From Acidobacteriota bacterium (GTDB taxonomy: Bacteria; Acidobacteriota; Terriglobia; Terriglobales; Acidobacteriaceae): a DNA stretch of 64,000 nucleotides. The DNA lies in assembly GCA_021851335.1 (NCBI GenBank), contig JAJZEA010000007.1, positions 24,665 to 88,664 of the forward strand. The letters run 5' to 3'. Below the pieces are notes generated by a model. The model had not been told where the DNA came from and made no database searches. It was given only the letters and a program-made list of their open reading frames with translations. This document shows positions 35,198 to 43,176 of the stretch, piece by piece (positions within the stretch are counted from its first letter, which is position 1; each line of letters opens with the position of its first letter). The translations under genes and the position numbers were made by a program.

Positions 35198-36775
35198 ATG
35201 CGACTCATTCCCACCCTTGCGTTGCTCTGCTGCCTGGCCGCCCACGCGCAGCAGCCAAGCGCGCACCAATCGGACGCCCCGCAGCCGCGCCTCATCGCTC
35301 TCACGGGCTTGGACGCGCAGCCGGTTACGCTCGCGATGTCAGGCTCCGGCGCGCCCGAAAGCATCGCGCCCGAAAGCACCGTCACGAACCCAGCCAGTGA
35401 ATCTCCCGATGCTCCGCCGCAGAGATACAACTTCCACGCGCAATACACCTTGACCGGCATGGGATATCTCTCGTTTTCCGCCCTGTACACCAACCCCGCT
35501 TATCTGTGGAGCGGGACCGGCAGCAGCCTGCCCACACAGGGGCAGGCGCGGGAGACGCAATCGCTCGACGAATACTTCGGCTATCGACTGGGGTCCACCA
35601 CCGAATTTCACCTCGACACCCTGCTCTGGCAAGGTTTTGGCCTCAACAACACCTACGGCATCAACGATTTTCCCGACGGAGAAGCCTTCAAGGTGGGCGT
35701 GCGCTATCCCCACTTTTCCATCGTGCGCTTCTTCCTGCGCAAGACCATCCATCTCGGCGGCGGCCAGGAATCGGTCGATGACGACCAGCTCACCCTGCGC
35801 GGAACCGAAGATGTGGATCGCATCACCATCACCGCCGGCAGGTTCAGCGCCAAGGATATCTTCGACAACAACCCCTACTCCAACGACCCGCGCACCCAGT
35901 TCATGAACTGGGCCTTGATGGCCAACGCCGCCTGGGACTATCCAGCCGACGCGCTCGGCTTCACCACCGGCATCGCCATCGCCTGGAACCACCCGCAGTG
36001 GACTCTGCGCTACGGATGGTTTCAGATGTCGAAATACCGAAACCAGCTCACCGCCGAAAGCCTCTACCTGACCCTCCCCAGCGAAGCCGAAGCCGGCGAC
36101 GGCAAGATCTTTCAGGACTGGTCGATGGTCAGCGAGCTGGAGCATCGTCACGCCATCGGCCGTCACACGGGCGCCGTGCGCCTGCTCGCCTTTGACAACC
36201 GCGCCAACATGGGCAGCTATCGCGCGGCGATTGCGCTCGCCAACTCGCCCGCCACGCTTGCCGTCTGGGGCACGCCTGCCCGTTTCCTTGCCAGCGCAAA
36301 TGGCGTCACCGGCGGCATCGACGACACGCACGCTCTGCGCAACACCTGGGGCTTTGGCCTGAACATCGATCAGGCGCTCACCGACAACATCGGCCTCTTT
36401 TCGCGCATTGGCTGGAACTCCGGCCAGAACGAGTCCTTCGAGTTCACCGACGCCAACTGGACGGCGACCTTCGGCACGAGCATTCACGGCGCAAAGTGGA
36501 GACGGCCCGACGACGTTCTCGGCGCGGCCTTCATCACCAGCGGCGCTTCCAGCTCCAATCAGGCGTATCTGGCTGCCGGTGGCATCGGCATCCTCACCGG
36601 CGATGGCGCGCTCAACTATGGCGCGGAAAAAAACGTCGAGGTCTACTACGACCATCCGTTCACCAAAGGCTTCCACGCCACGCTTGATTACCAGCTTGTC
36701 GATCATCCGGCCTTCAACCGCGACCGCGGGCCGGTTCCGGCCATCTTCGCCCTCCGACTCCACTACGAGCGTTAG
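35198..36775 (+). CDS. OprB-family carbohydrate-selective porin-like protein
   Basis: 525 aa. A signal peptide (MRLIPTLALLCCLAAHAQQ) is followed by about 55 low-complexity residues with a small duplication (APESIAPEST), then a beta-barrel. Hallmarks are YNFHAQYTLTGMGYLSFSALY, SLDEYFGYRLGSTTEFHLD, ITITAGRFSAKDIFDNNPYSNDPRTQFMNWALM and the C-terminal FALRLHYER. The GRFSxxDxFDxNxYxxDPRTxFMNWA motif is frequent in OprB-like proteins of acidobacteria. It probably passes sugars or other small solutes through the outer membrane. GGAG lies 6 nt before ATG 35198. No sugar transporter is adjacent. Convergent with htrA across a terminator. Confidence 0.87.
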   Translation: MRLIPTLALLCCLAAHAQQPSAHQSDAPQPRLIALTGLDAQPVTLAMSGSGAPESIAPESTVTNPASESPDAPPQRYNFHAQYTLTGMGYLSFSALYTNPAYLWSGTGSSLPTQGQARETQSLDEYFGYRLGSTTEFHLDTLLWQGFGLNNTYGINDFPDGEAFKVGVRYPHFSIVRFFLRKTIHLGGGQESVDDDQLTLRGTEDVDRITITAGRFSAKDIFDNNPYSNDPRTQFMNWALMANAAWDYPADALGFTTGIAIAWNHPQWTLRYGWFQMSKYRNQLTAESLYLTLPSEAEAGDGKIFQDWSMVSELEHRHAIGRHTGAVRLLAFDNRANMGSYRAAIALANSPATLAVWGTPARFLASANGVTGGIDDTHALRNTWGFGLNIDQALTDNIGLFSRIGWNSGQNESFEFTDANWTATFGTSIHGAKWRRPDDVLGAAFITSGASSSNQAYLAAGGIGILTGDGALNYGAEKNVEVYYDHPFTKGFHATLDYQLVDHPAFNRDRGPVPAIFALRLHYER

Positions 36776-36799
36776 TTGTTTCGCCGTCACAACGCAAAT

Positions 36800-36827
36800 C
36801 CGGGCAGCGCAAGCTTCCGCTGCCCGG
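36800..36827. terminator. Hairpin terminator between porin and HtrA genes
   Basis: A perfect 10-bp GC-rich stem (CCGGGCAGCG and its complement) with an 8-nt loop lies between the convergent stops at 36775 and 36880 and probably serves both. Confidence 0.75.
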
Positions 36828-36879
36828 TTCGCTTCACGATCACTGCACCTGCGGCAAGGCTCTTCGTTCCGCAGCCGCC

Positions 36880-38466
36880 TCAGTTTCCGCTTTGCACAGA
36901 GACCGACGGCTGCAACACGCGATACGTCGCTCCGCCATGCGACCAGACCAGCAGCAGAACATCCTGGTTGGCGGGCATCCCATGAACCGCGCCCGCAAAC
37001 TGCTGCGCCGAATCCACCGGCTTGCGATTGAGCTGGACGATCACATCGCCCGGAGCAATCCCGGCATTATCCGCCGGGCTGCCCGGCTTCACCTCTTCCA
37101 CCGCCACGCCGTGCACCTGCTCCGGCAGATTGAGCTGGCCGCGCACGTCGGGTGAAAGATCCGTCACCGCCAACCCCAGCCGCGCGCCGTGCGTCGAAGC
37201 ATCGCCGCTGTTACCCGCCAGTTCCGTGCTCTTGTGATACTCCCCGATGGTCACCGGCACCGTCACTTCCTTCCCATTCCGCATCACGCCGAGTTGGATG
37301 CTCTTGCCTGGAGTCATCTCGCTCACCGCCACCTGCAACGCGCTGCCATCGTCGATGCGGTTGCCGTTCAGCGTGCGAATCACATCACCCTGCTTCAATC
37401 CGGCCTCGGCCGCCGGCGAAGCCGGCGCAACCTGGCTGACAATCGCGCCCGAGGCATCCGGCAGGCTGAAGAAGCTGGCGTTCTGCGGCGTCACATCGTT
37501 CAGCGAGATACCCAGATACCCGTGATGCACCGCGCCGTGCTCGATGATCTGCTGCGAGATCGATTGGGCAATCTGCGACGGAATCGCAAACCCTGCTCCG
37601 GCAAACGATCCGCTGTTCGAGATGATGAAGGTGTTAATGCCCACCAACTCGCCCCGCGCGTTCACCAGCGGCCCGCCGGAGTTGCCCGGATTGATCGCCG
37701 CATCGGTCTGAATGAAGCCGCCCGGCTTCCGCGGATCGTCCGTGAAGGGATTGGGCCGGTTCACAGCGCTCACAATGCCGCGCGTCACCGAGAACCGGAA
37801 GTATCCAAACGGACTGCCGAAGGCCAGCACCGTCTGCCCCGGATGAAGATTGGCCGAGTTGCCCCAGCCGATGAACGGCAGGTGTGTGGCCTTGATCTTC
37901 AACACGGCCAGGTCCGTCAGCTTGTCGACGCCCACCAGCTTCGCCGGAAAGACGCGCCGGTCATCGAGCGTCACCTGAATATTCACCGCGCCGTTGATTA
38001 CGTGATGATTGGTAAGAATGTATCCATCCGGAGAGATGATCACGCCGCTGCCCACGGCATGTTCCACCTGATTCTGCGGCGGCTGCTGCATGCCTGGCCC
38101 GCCAAAGAAAAACTGTTGCAGACCGGGCGGCAACTGCCCCGGCTGCATCCCCGGCGGCATGCCTTGCGCCGGGCCGGAATCCTGCCCATTCTCCGCATCG
38201 ACCTCGTTGCCCGGGCGCGCCGTCACAGACACGTTGACCACCGTCGGCGTCACGCGTGCAGCCACCGCCTCCACCGCGTTATCCAGCGACTCCAGCGCCG
38301 AAACACTGCTGTCATCGATCGGCGAAACCGCTGCGCTGGCCGCGTGAACGGCAGTGAAATGGCTCCACATCCCCAGGCACGCGCCAGAGAGAATGACTGC
38401 GGACGCTGCGCCGGGAAGCGCCCACCGCCTGAGATTTACAACTAATCGATTAGTTTTCGTTTCCAT
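36880..38466 (-). CDS. degQ: DegP/DegQ/HtrA-type periplasmic serine protease (Do family)
   Basis: 528 aa. An N-terminal signal/anchor helix (residues about 16-40) exports it. The trypsin-like domain has the full triad: His155 in TNHHVI, Asp185 in LTDLAVL and Ser263 in NPGNSGGPL. Two PDZ domains follow (HGYLGISLNDVTPQNASFFS and ARLGLAVTDLSPDVRGQLNL regions). The family degrades or refolds misfolded envelope proteins. A Gln/Pro/Gly/Met-rich LA-like linker lies at about 95-135. ATG 38466 has AGGAG upstream. It lies 41 bp after blaR1 on the same strand, and a 16-bp palindrome matching the blaI promoter site overlaps codons 4-9, suggesting control by BlaI. Confidence 0.93.
   Translation of the reverse strand: METKTNRLVVNLRRWALPGAASAVILSGACLGMWSHFTAVHAASAAVSPIDDSSVSALESLDNAVEAVAARVTPTVVNVSVTARPGNEVDAENGQDSGPAQGMPPGMQPGQLPPGLQQFFFGGPGMQQPPQNQVEHAVGSGVIISPDGYILTNHHVINGAVNIQVTLDDRRVFPAKLVGVDKLTDLAVLKIKATHLPFIGWGNSANLHPGQTVLAFGSPFGYFRFSVTRGIVSAVNRPNPFTDDPRKPGGFIQTDAAINPGNSGGPLVNARGELVGINTFIISNSGSFAGAGFAIPSQIAQSISQQIIEHGAVHHGYLGISLNDVTPQNASFFSLPDASGAIVSQVAPASPAAEAGLKQGDVIRTLNGNRIDDGSALQVAVSEMTPGKSIQLGVMRNGKEVTVPVTIGEYHKSTELAGNSGDASTHGARLGLAVTDLSPDVRGQLNLPEQVHGVAVEEVKPGSPADNAGIAPGDVIVQLNRKPVDSAQQFAGAVHGMPANQDVLLLVWSHGGATYRVLQPSVSVQSGN
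38440..38455. promoter_or_regulatory. Candidate BlaI operator at the start of the HtrA gene
   Basis: AACTAATCGATTAGTT is a perfect 16-bp palindrome beginning 11 nt inside the HtrA coding sequence. It shares AACTAA-N4-TTAGTT with the site at 40675-40690 before blaI. I found no other copy of the paired motif by eye. A repressor bound here would block elongation or a promoter lying at the end of blaR1. Confidence 0.6.
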
Positions 38467-38507
38467 GATGCTCTTCTCCTTTTGTGGATGCTTCGGTTCA
38501 AGGGATA

Positions 38508-40226
38508 TTAAAGCTGTCGGGCGAACCACTGCGGCGAGATCCGCGCGCGTTGCCCCGCGGTCAGTCGAAGCGTGGTTGTGACAACCGTGAAGTAGAAACT
38601 TGTCGAAGATTGCCGCAGCCGCTCACCGGACGGCTGCAGCGCGGACACGGTGGCCACATCTGGCCGCGACGCCACCGGTACCTGCGCTCCAATGGGTGCT
38701 GCGCCGGAAGCCTCAGCCGCTTGCGTCGATCGTTCTTCCGCGCCCGCCAGCGAGCGATCCCGCGGAGCATCGGTCGTCGTGGTCACCGAGGTCATCACCA
38801 CAACCACGGCGTACTCCGTGCTTGCCTCGGCCATCTGCACGTTCTTTTGCGCGGCCATTTGCTCGTCCTGTTCGGCTCTCAGCAGCACGGCCATTTGCCC
38901 GGCCATTTGCGGTGCCCGGTGCGCGTTCAGGCGCGCGGCCACCGGCATCGCCACCAAGGCGGCAGACTCAGGCCAGCGATCCGCCGATGGTCTCATCGCC
39001 CGTGCGCCGGACGCAGCGCGCGGCTGGCTTGCTCGCAACCGGTCCGCAGCCGGAGCGCGATACGCAGCCTCGACCATCCGAGCCGGCGCTGCCCGACGAG
39101 CCGTTACAACTGGATGAGCCGGCGCTGCCTGAAGCGGCGCAAAGGCAAGCGCCGGAAGCTGATGCAACGTCTCCGTGCTGAGCGTCCCTGCGCCTGCGGC
39201 CAACGCAAGCGTCAGCAGCACCGCAACGGCAGGATGGAGGCGCGGCTGAGGGCGCAGAATGCGCTCGATCCTGGCAGCCAGCTCCGACCGCGAGCGCATC
39301 AGTCCAAAGGACAGACTGACCGCCGGACGGTTCAGCGAAAATGCCGCCACATCCACCAGACTCGAAGCGTAGTCGATCGGCTCATGCCGCAGCCCCAGCA
39401 CCATCTCATCGCAGGCCAGTTCGCGTTCGCGGCACAGCCAGCGATCCAGCAGATACAGCATCGGATACAGTGGAAATGCGATCAGCGCCAGCTTCTGCAG
39501 CAGATTCACCCACAGATCCAGGCGGCGCAGATGAGCCGCCTCATGCGCCAGCACCGCGGCAAGCTGGCGCGGGGTGATCTGCTCCGGCAGCCGTCGCGGA
39601 ATCAGGATCATCGGCCTCAGAACGCCCACCAGACACGGCGTATCGACCCCGTCCGCCAGTGCCACCGGGCAGGCCAGCGCCGGAAGCGAACCCAGGGTCA
39701 GCGGTTGCCCTTCGAGCCAGGGCAACGCGGAGCGGCGCACCGCGCTCATGCGAATCGACTGCGCCAGCAGACGCATCGCAAAGGCCAGCGAAAGCCCCAT
39801 CCAAAGCAAGCCAACGAGCAGCGCCACGCCGGACCCGATCTGAACCGCAGTCCCTGCACCGGCGACCGAGCCGACTACGGAGCCGGCCACGGAACCGGCA
39901 GTCGCAGCGGTGTGGCTGGCCAGTCCCGCCTGCGGCCAGCCAATCGCCAGCAGCGGCAGCAGCGCGGCCAGCCAATATGCCGATGCCAGCGCTCGGAAGC
40001 GCAACGTCGCGCTCAACCGGCGCGCCAGCGGCAGCGCAGGCAGCGCCAGCAGGCAAAGCACGCCCAGCGCCACGCTCAGCGCAAGCCCCTCCAGCGCAAG
40101 CCGCGTCAGCGTGTGCGCAACCGTCATCACCGGCGATGCATTCAGCCACGAATTCAGCTCGAAATTCAGCCAGTATCGAAGGCTCGTCGGTAGAAAGCTC
40201 AGGCTCATTGCCAGCAGATTTGCCAT
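38508..40226 (-). CDS. blaR1: BlaR1/MecR1-type M56 family sensor metallopeptidase
   Basis: 572 aa. Four hydrophobic segments are visible (about 40-68, 82-100, 130-152 and 331-350). The zinc motif HEAAH is at 228-232 (LAVLAHEAAHLRRLD), with the downstream third ligand in CREREL (about 265-270). In BlaR1/MecR1 this cytoplasmic peptidase, when activated, inactivates the BlaI repressor. Here the region after the last helix (about 350-572) is low-complexity Ala/Arg/Pro/Thr-rich and lacks the penicillin-binding SxxK/SxN/KTG domain, so the signal is unlikely to be a beta-lactam bound there. Only 3 bp separate its ATG (40226) from the blaI stop, so it is co-transcribed. Confidence 0.9.
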   Translation of the reverse strand: MANLLAMSLSFLPTSLRYWLNFELNSWLNASPVMTVAHTLTRLALEGLALSVALGVLCLLALPALPLARRLSATLRFRALASAYWLAALLPLLAIGWPQAGLASHTAATAGSVAGSVVGSVAGAGTAVQIGSGVALLVGLLWMGLSLAFAMRLLAQSIRMSAVRRSALPWLEGQPLTLGSLPALACPVALADGVDTPCLVGVLRPMILIPRRLPEQITPRQLAAVLAHEAAHLRRLDLWVNLLQKLALIAFPLYPMLYLLDRWLCRERELACDEMVLGLRHEPIDYASSLVDVAAFSLNRPAVSLSFGLMRSRSELAARIERILRPQPRLHPAVAVLLTLALAAGAGTLSTETLHQLPALAFAPLQAAPAHPVVTARRAAPARMVEAAYRAPAADRLRASQPRAASGARAMRPSADRWPESAALVAMPVAARLNAHRAPQMAGQMAVLLRAEQDEQMAAQKNVQMAEASTEYAVVVVMTSVTTTTDAPRDRSLAGAEERSTQAAEASGAAPIGAQVPVASRPDVATVSALQPSGERLRQSSTSFYFTVVTTTLRLTAGQRARISPQWFARQL

Positions 40227-40229
40227 GGC

Positions 40230-40643
40230 TTATTCCTCCGCCTTCCCGGTCGCTGCCGACCCTTCGGCTGCCGCCTGATTCAGCACCGCTCGCAGCCGCT
40301 CAATCTCCTCCAGCGAAAGCGACCGATCCCCCAGAAGTGATAACACTAGCTGCTCGCGAGAGTTGCCAAAAAACCGGCTCACCAGATGCTGGACCGCCGA
40401 CTGACCGGCCTCCTGCTCGGCCACCGCAGCCTGATACAGAAACGCGCGCCCCTCCTGCCGATGCGTCACGTAGCCCTTCCGCTCCAGAATGCGCACCGTC
40501 GTCAGCACGGAGTTGTAGGCAAGCGATTCTTCCTCCGGCAAGGCCGCCACCAGCTCAGAGACGCCGGATTCACCACGCCGCCACAAAATCTTCATCAGGC
40601 GAAGCTCGGCTTCGGTCAGGGTTGCGGACTTCTTCGGCGGCAT
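40230..40643 (-). CDS. blaI: BlaI/MecI/CopY-family winged-helix repressor
   Basis: 137 aa. TLTEAELRLMKILWRRGESGVSELVAALPEEESLAYNSVLTTV is the classic BlaI winged helix (LTxxExxIMxxLW, then the recognition helix AYNSVLTTVRILERKGYV). The C-terminal helices (AVQHLVSRFFGNSREQLVLSLL) dimerise. ATG 40643 (MPPKKSATLTE) has GGAGAGGATGAG upstream; an 11-codon extension is not conserved. An inverted repeat in its promoter is the probable operator, so the blaI-blaR1 unit is likely autorepressed. It precedes blaR1 and the HtrA gene on the same strand. Confidence 0.94.
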   Translation of the reverse strand: MPPKKSATLTEAELRLMKILWRRGESGVSELVAALPEEESLAYNSVLTTVRILERKGYVTHRQEGRAFLYQAAVAEQEAGQSAVQHLVSRFFGNSREQLVLSLLGDRSLSLEEIERLRAVLNQAAAEGSAATGKAEE

Positions 40644-40674
40644 CGTCTCATCCTCTCCTTCACTCAGACGCACC

Positions 40675-40690
40675 AACTAAAGATTTAGTT
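40675..40690. promoter_or_regulatory. Candidate BlaI operator in the blaI promoter
   Basis: AACTAAAGATTTAGTT is a 7-2-7 inverted repeat 32-47 nt upstream of the blaI ATG. Its AACTAA-N4-TTAGTT skeleton equals that of the site in the HtrA gene and resembles the ACTA/TAGT half-sites known for BlaI/MecI. Confidence 0.65.
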
Positions 40691-40745
40691 AGCTGCCCTC
40701 CAAAAAATTCGACCCAAGGTCCTTTCCGCCATTGCCGCTGACTTT

Positions 40746-40800
40746 GCCCTTCCCTTCGCCTTTGCCTTTGCTTCTGCCTTTGCTTCTGCCTTTGCTTTTC
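40746..40800. repeat. Short tandem repeat (GCCTTTGCTTCT-like units)
   Basis: Between 40758 and 40796 the 12-nt unit GCCTTTGCTTCT is repeated about three times, with 6-nt GCCTTT and TTCGCC variants around it. It lies next to copy 2 of the dispersed repeat. Open frames across it give Lys/Ala- or Lys/Gly-only peptides and are not genes. Confidence 0.7.
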
Positions 40801-40808
40801 TGGTTGTC

Positions 40809-40828
40809 ATTCCCGCAGGGAATCTGCT
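40809..40828 (-). repeat. Dispersed 20-bp repeat, copy 2
   Basis: Reverse complement of the 20-mer at 1828-1847. Here it is joined on its 3' side (minus-strand sense) to the GCAAAGGC-type tandem repeat. The pairing of this inverted repeat with lysine-coding-like tandem units may be part of a recurring intergenic module. Confidence 0.6.
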
Positions 40829-41120
40829 TCTGCTTTCCACGTCCGCGACCAAAAGGATCCCAACCCGTGGCGCGTAGTTTCGGCAAGGGTGAGAACCACA
40901 AAAACCACCCACCACCCCAGGCACGGCCCCAGGGAAGCGCCACAAATGTCCGTGGCGCGGCCAGAGCCGCACAGTGGCCGCATGCAATGCCATGCAATTC
41001 TTTCTGTTTGTGCCATACTGATTCCGGCCTGAGTTCTTTCCTCACGCTTCGGCGTCAAAAGAAAGTCAGGTCTAGTTGCAACTCAGTACACATTTCGCCA
41101 GATTTTCGTTGGCAGGAAAA

Positions 41121-41145
41121 TTAATATACCCCCCTGGGGGGTGGT
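41121..41145. promoter_or_regulatory. Orphan CsoR/RcnR-type operator-like palindrome
   Basis: ACCCCCC-T-GGGGGGT (41128-41142) is a perfect 7-1-7 inverted repeat preceded by TTAATAT. It shares the 10-mer ATACCCCCCT with the site in front of the CsoR/RcnR-family gene at 34.5 kb. No gene starts within 500 bp on either side. Confidence 0.5.
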
Positions 41146-41746
41146 AACACCCAGGTAACTTCAACGCCAACATCGAAAATAAGCAATAAATCAAACATAA
41201 TAAACATCTTAAATAAATCATACCGCCGAAAACATCCAGCAGAACCCGCGCGGCAGGCCATATCAGCGAGCCGGAACTCCAACAGACGTCGAAAGCCGCC
41301 GCAGCGCTCGGTCACGCGCGCAGCCCTCCATCGCAGGGATAAAATTTATTGATACGGATTGAGAGCAAAAGGCTTAACGGCAAAGGAGTTACAGCTCGCG
41401 CCGCCAGACAGAAATTTGTGCTTGCACAGGCTCGATTGCGTGCTATTGTGCCTCTATGACAGTCCGCAGAATGCATCGGTGTTCGTCCATCAAGGTTCAG
41501 TTACGTATGACCTTTATGGATGTCTGCTGCGGGCCACCGACCCCACAAAAGATCCACCTGCAACGCTAGCCGCCGGATGGCCGGAGTGACGCACCCACGA
41601 ATTTGGGCGCGCACCGCGCGAAAGCGCATGAATGCATTCCGAAGCGTTCATGCGACGAGTTGCACCATCCTGCAGGCGAACGAGAAGCAGACAGGCGAAC
41701 GAACCGAACGGCTGAAGGCAGCCTTGGATGTGGGAGACGTGTATTT
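41146..41746. other. Gene-free part of a 1.1-kb intergenic gap
   Basis: Positions 41165-41225 are markedly AT-rich (runs such as AATAAATCAAACATAATAAA), unlike the neighbours, and may hold promoters. A TTGCAC-N16-TATTGT promoter-like pair lies near 41424-41451 on the plus strand, ahead of the carboxylase operon. I searched for the conserved parts of guanidine-I, -II and -III riboswitches and do not see them. No open frame here has a ribosome site or a recognisable product. Confidence 0.4.
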
Positions 41747-42460
41747 ATGGATGGATCTGAGCTGTTCCGAAGTGTGCTGATGGGCGGAGCGACGTGGTCA
41801 CATGTGCTGAAGCGGGGCACGGCTCTGCGGATGGTAGACGTGGAAGGCGGAGCAAACGTGGCAGGCTACATGCTGAACTTTGAGAATCCGGCCGAGCGGC
41901 TCAATGTGCCGGATACGCTGAAGGCGCAACATACGGCGCGGCTGAAGGCAGGCAATGTGCTCTTCAGCGATATGGGACGTGTGCTCTGCTCCATCACCGA
42001 GGATTCCCTGGGCTGGCACGATCCTCTGGCAGGGCTGACCAACGCCGCGTTGATCGAGGTCAAGTATGGAAAGACCAGCTATCAGGAGCACCGGAACGCA
42101 TGGCACCAGAATGCGCGGGACGGCATGGTAACCGAACTGGCCAAGTATGGGCTGGGAGAGCGCGATTTGCAGGCCACCGTCAACTTCTTCAGCAAGGTTG
42201 TGGTGGAAGAGACCGGCGCCATGCGGTTTCAACCGGATCACTCGAAGGCTGGCAGCTATGTGGAACTGCGGGCCGAGATGAATGTGCTGGTCGTGCTCAA
42301 TAACTCCCCGCATCCGCTGGCAGAGAGCAAGCGCTATGCGCCCGGAAAGGTGGAGTTATCGGTGAGCCGGGTTCCGATGCCCGGTCAGGATGACGCCTGC
42401 CGGAGACTTTGTCCGGAGAATGCGCGTGGATTTGTGATGACGGAGATGTATTTTTTGTAG
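41747..42460 (+). CDS. DUF1989 protein, carboxyguanidine deiminase subunit (urea-carboxylase-associated protein), first of pair
   Basis: 237 aa. Matches the UAAP family: MGGATWSHVLKRGTALRMVD, GGANVAGYMLNFENPAERLN, PDTLKAQHTARLKAGNVLFSDMGR, ITEDSLGWHDPLAG, KYGLGERDLQATVNFFSKVV and the C-terminal ENARGFVMTEMYF. Pairs of these proteins were shown in other bacteria to act together as carboxyguanidine deiminase (CgdAB), converting carboxyguanidine to allophanate. Start ATG 41747 with GGGAG about 10 nt upstream. First gene of a four-gene operon with its homologue, the carboxylase and allophanate hydrolase. Metal-ligand cysteines and histidines are plentiful (DACRRLCPEN). Confidence 0.9.
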   Translation: MDGSELFRSVLMGGATWSHVLKRGTALRMVDVEGGANVAGYMLNFENPAERLNVPDTLKAQHTARLKAGNVLFSDMGRVLCSITEDSLGWHDPLAGLTNAALIEVKYGKTSYQEHRNAWHQNARDGMVTELAKYGLGERDLQATVNFFSKVVVEETGAMRFQPDHSKAGSYVELRAEMNVLVVLNNSPHPLAESKRYAPGKVELSVSRVPMPGQDDACRRLCPENARGFVMTEMYFL

Positions 42461-42522
42461 GCAGCCTGGCAGAACAAGTGGAAATTTGCTGAGGGTAAAA
42501 ACGGCGAGGGCGAATTCAGGCG

Positions 42523-43176
42523 ATGGAAATGATGACGACGAGTGAGCGGACGCCGGAGACGGCAAAGGAACGCACAGTGGTGAAGGCAGGCGATCCGTTT
42601 GTACTGGAGATTGCTCAGGGGCAGACCCTGAGAATCGTAGACCTGAACGGGAATCAGGCTGTGGATACGCTGTTTTATAGCGCGGCCGACCCGCAGGACC
42701 GGTACAGTGCGCAGGATACGATCCGAGCGCAGGGCAACATCTATCTGACAACGGGGACGCGGCTGGTCTCCTCGCGCGGTCATGTGCTGTTGACGATTAC
42801 CGCCGACACCTGCGGGCGACACGACACGCTCGGCGGCGCCTGCTCGGCGGAGAGCAACCGCGTGCGCTATGACCTGGAGATCGGTCACATGCATGCCTGC
42901 AGGCAGAGTTTCCTGAAGGCCGTGCAGACCGGATGGCATGGGCTGGACAAGCGTGACCTCACCAGCAATATCAATTTTTTTATGAACGTGCCCGTAACGC
43001 CCGAGGGTGGTTTGCGGTTTGAGGACGGAGTCTCGGCCCCGGGTAAATATGTGGAACTGGTGGCCGAGATGGACGTGCTGATGGTGATCAGCAACTGTCC
43101 GCAACTGAACAATCCATGCAACGGATACGATCCGACGCCGATTGAGGTGCTGGTGTGGGAGGCGAATGTTCGCTAA
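42523..43176 (+). CDS. DUF1989 protein, carboxyguanidine deiminase subunit (urea-carboxylase-associated protein), second of pair
   Basis: 217 aa paralogue of the preceding protein. Diagnostic blocks: [97 protein letters not shown] and [19 protein letters not shown]. The partner role in carboxyguanidine deiminase follows from family knowledge. Its end overlaps the carboxylase start by 11 nt, and GGGAGG for that gene lies within it, indicating translational coupling. Its presence is the main reason to read the operon as guanidine rather than simple urea catabolism. Confidence 0.9.
   Translation: MEMMTTSERTPETAKERTVVKAGDPFVLEIAQGQTLRIVDLNGNQAVDTLFYSAADPQDRYSAQDTIRAQGNIYLTTGTRLVSSRGHVLLTITADTCGRHDTLGGACSAESNRVRYDLEIGHMHACRQSFLKAVQTGWHGLDKRDLTSNINFFMNVPVTPEGGLRFEDGVSAPGKYVELVAEMDVLMVISNCPQLNNPCNGYDPTPIEVLVWEANVR

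Noticed and set aside
40685..41045. Lys-rich minus-strand frames (KAKAEAKAEAK, KGRSKGRSKG) near 40.7-41.0 kb
   Set aside because: Produced by a short DNA tandem repeat; no ribosome site and not protein-like.
41146..41746. Guanidine riboswitch upstream of the carboxylase operon
   Set aside because: A GGGATAAAA string near 41336 recalls the guanidine-I core, but the other conserved blocks are missing, so no call is made.
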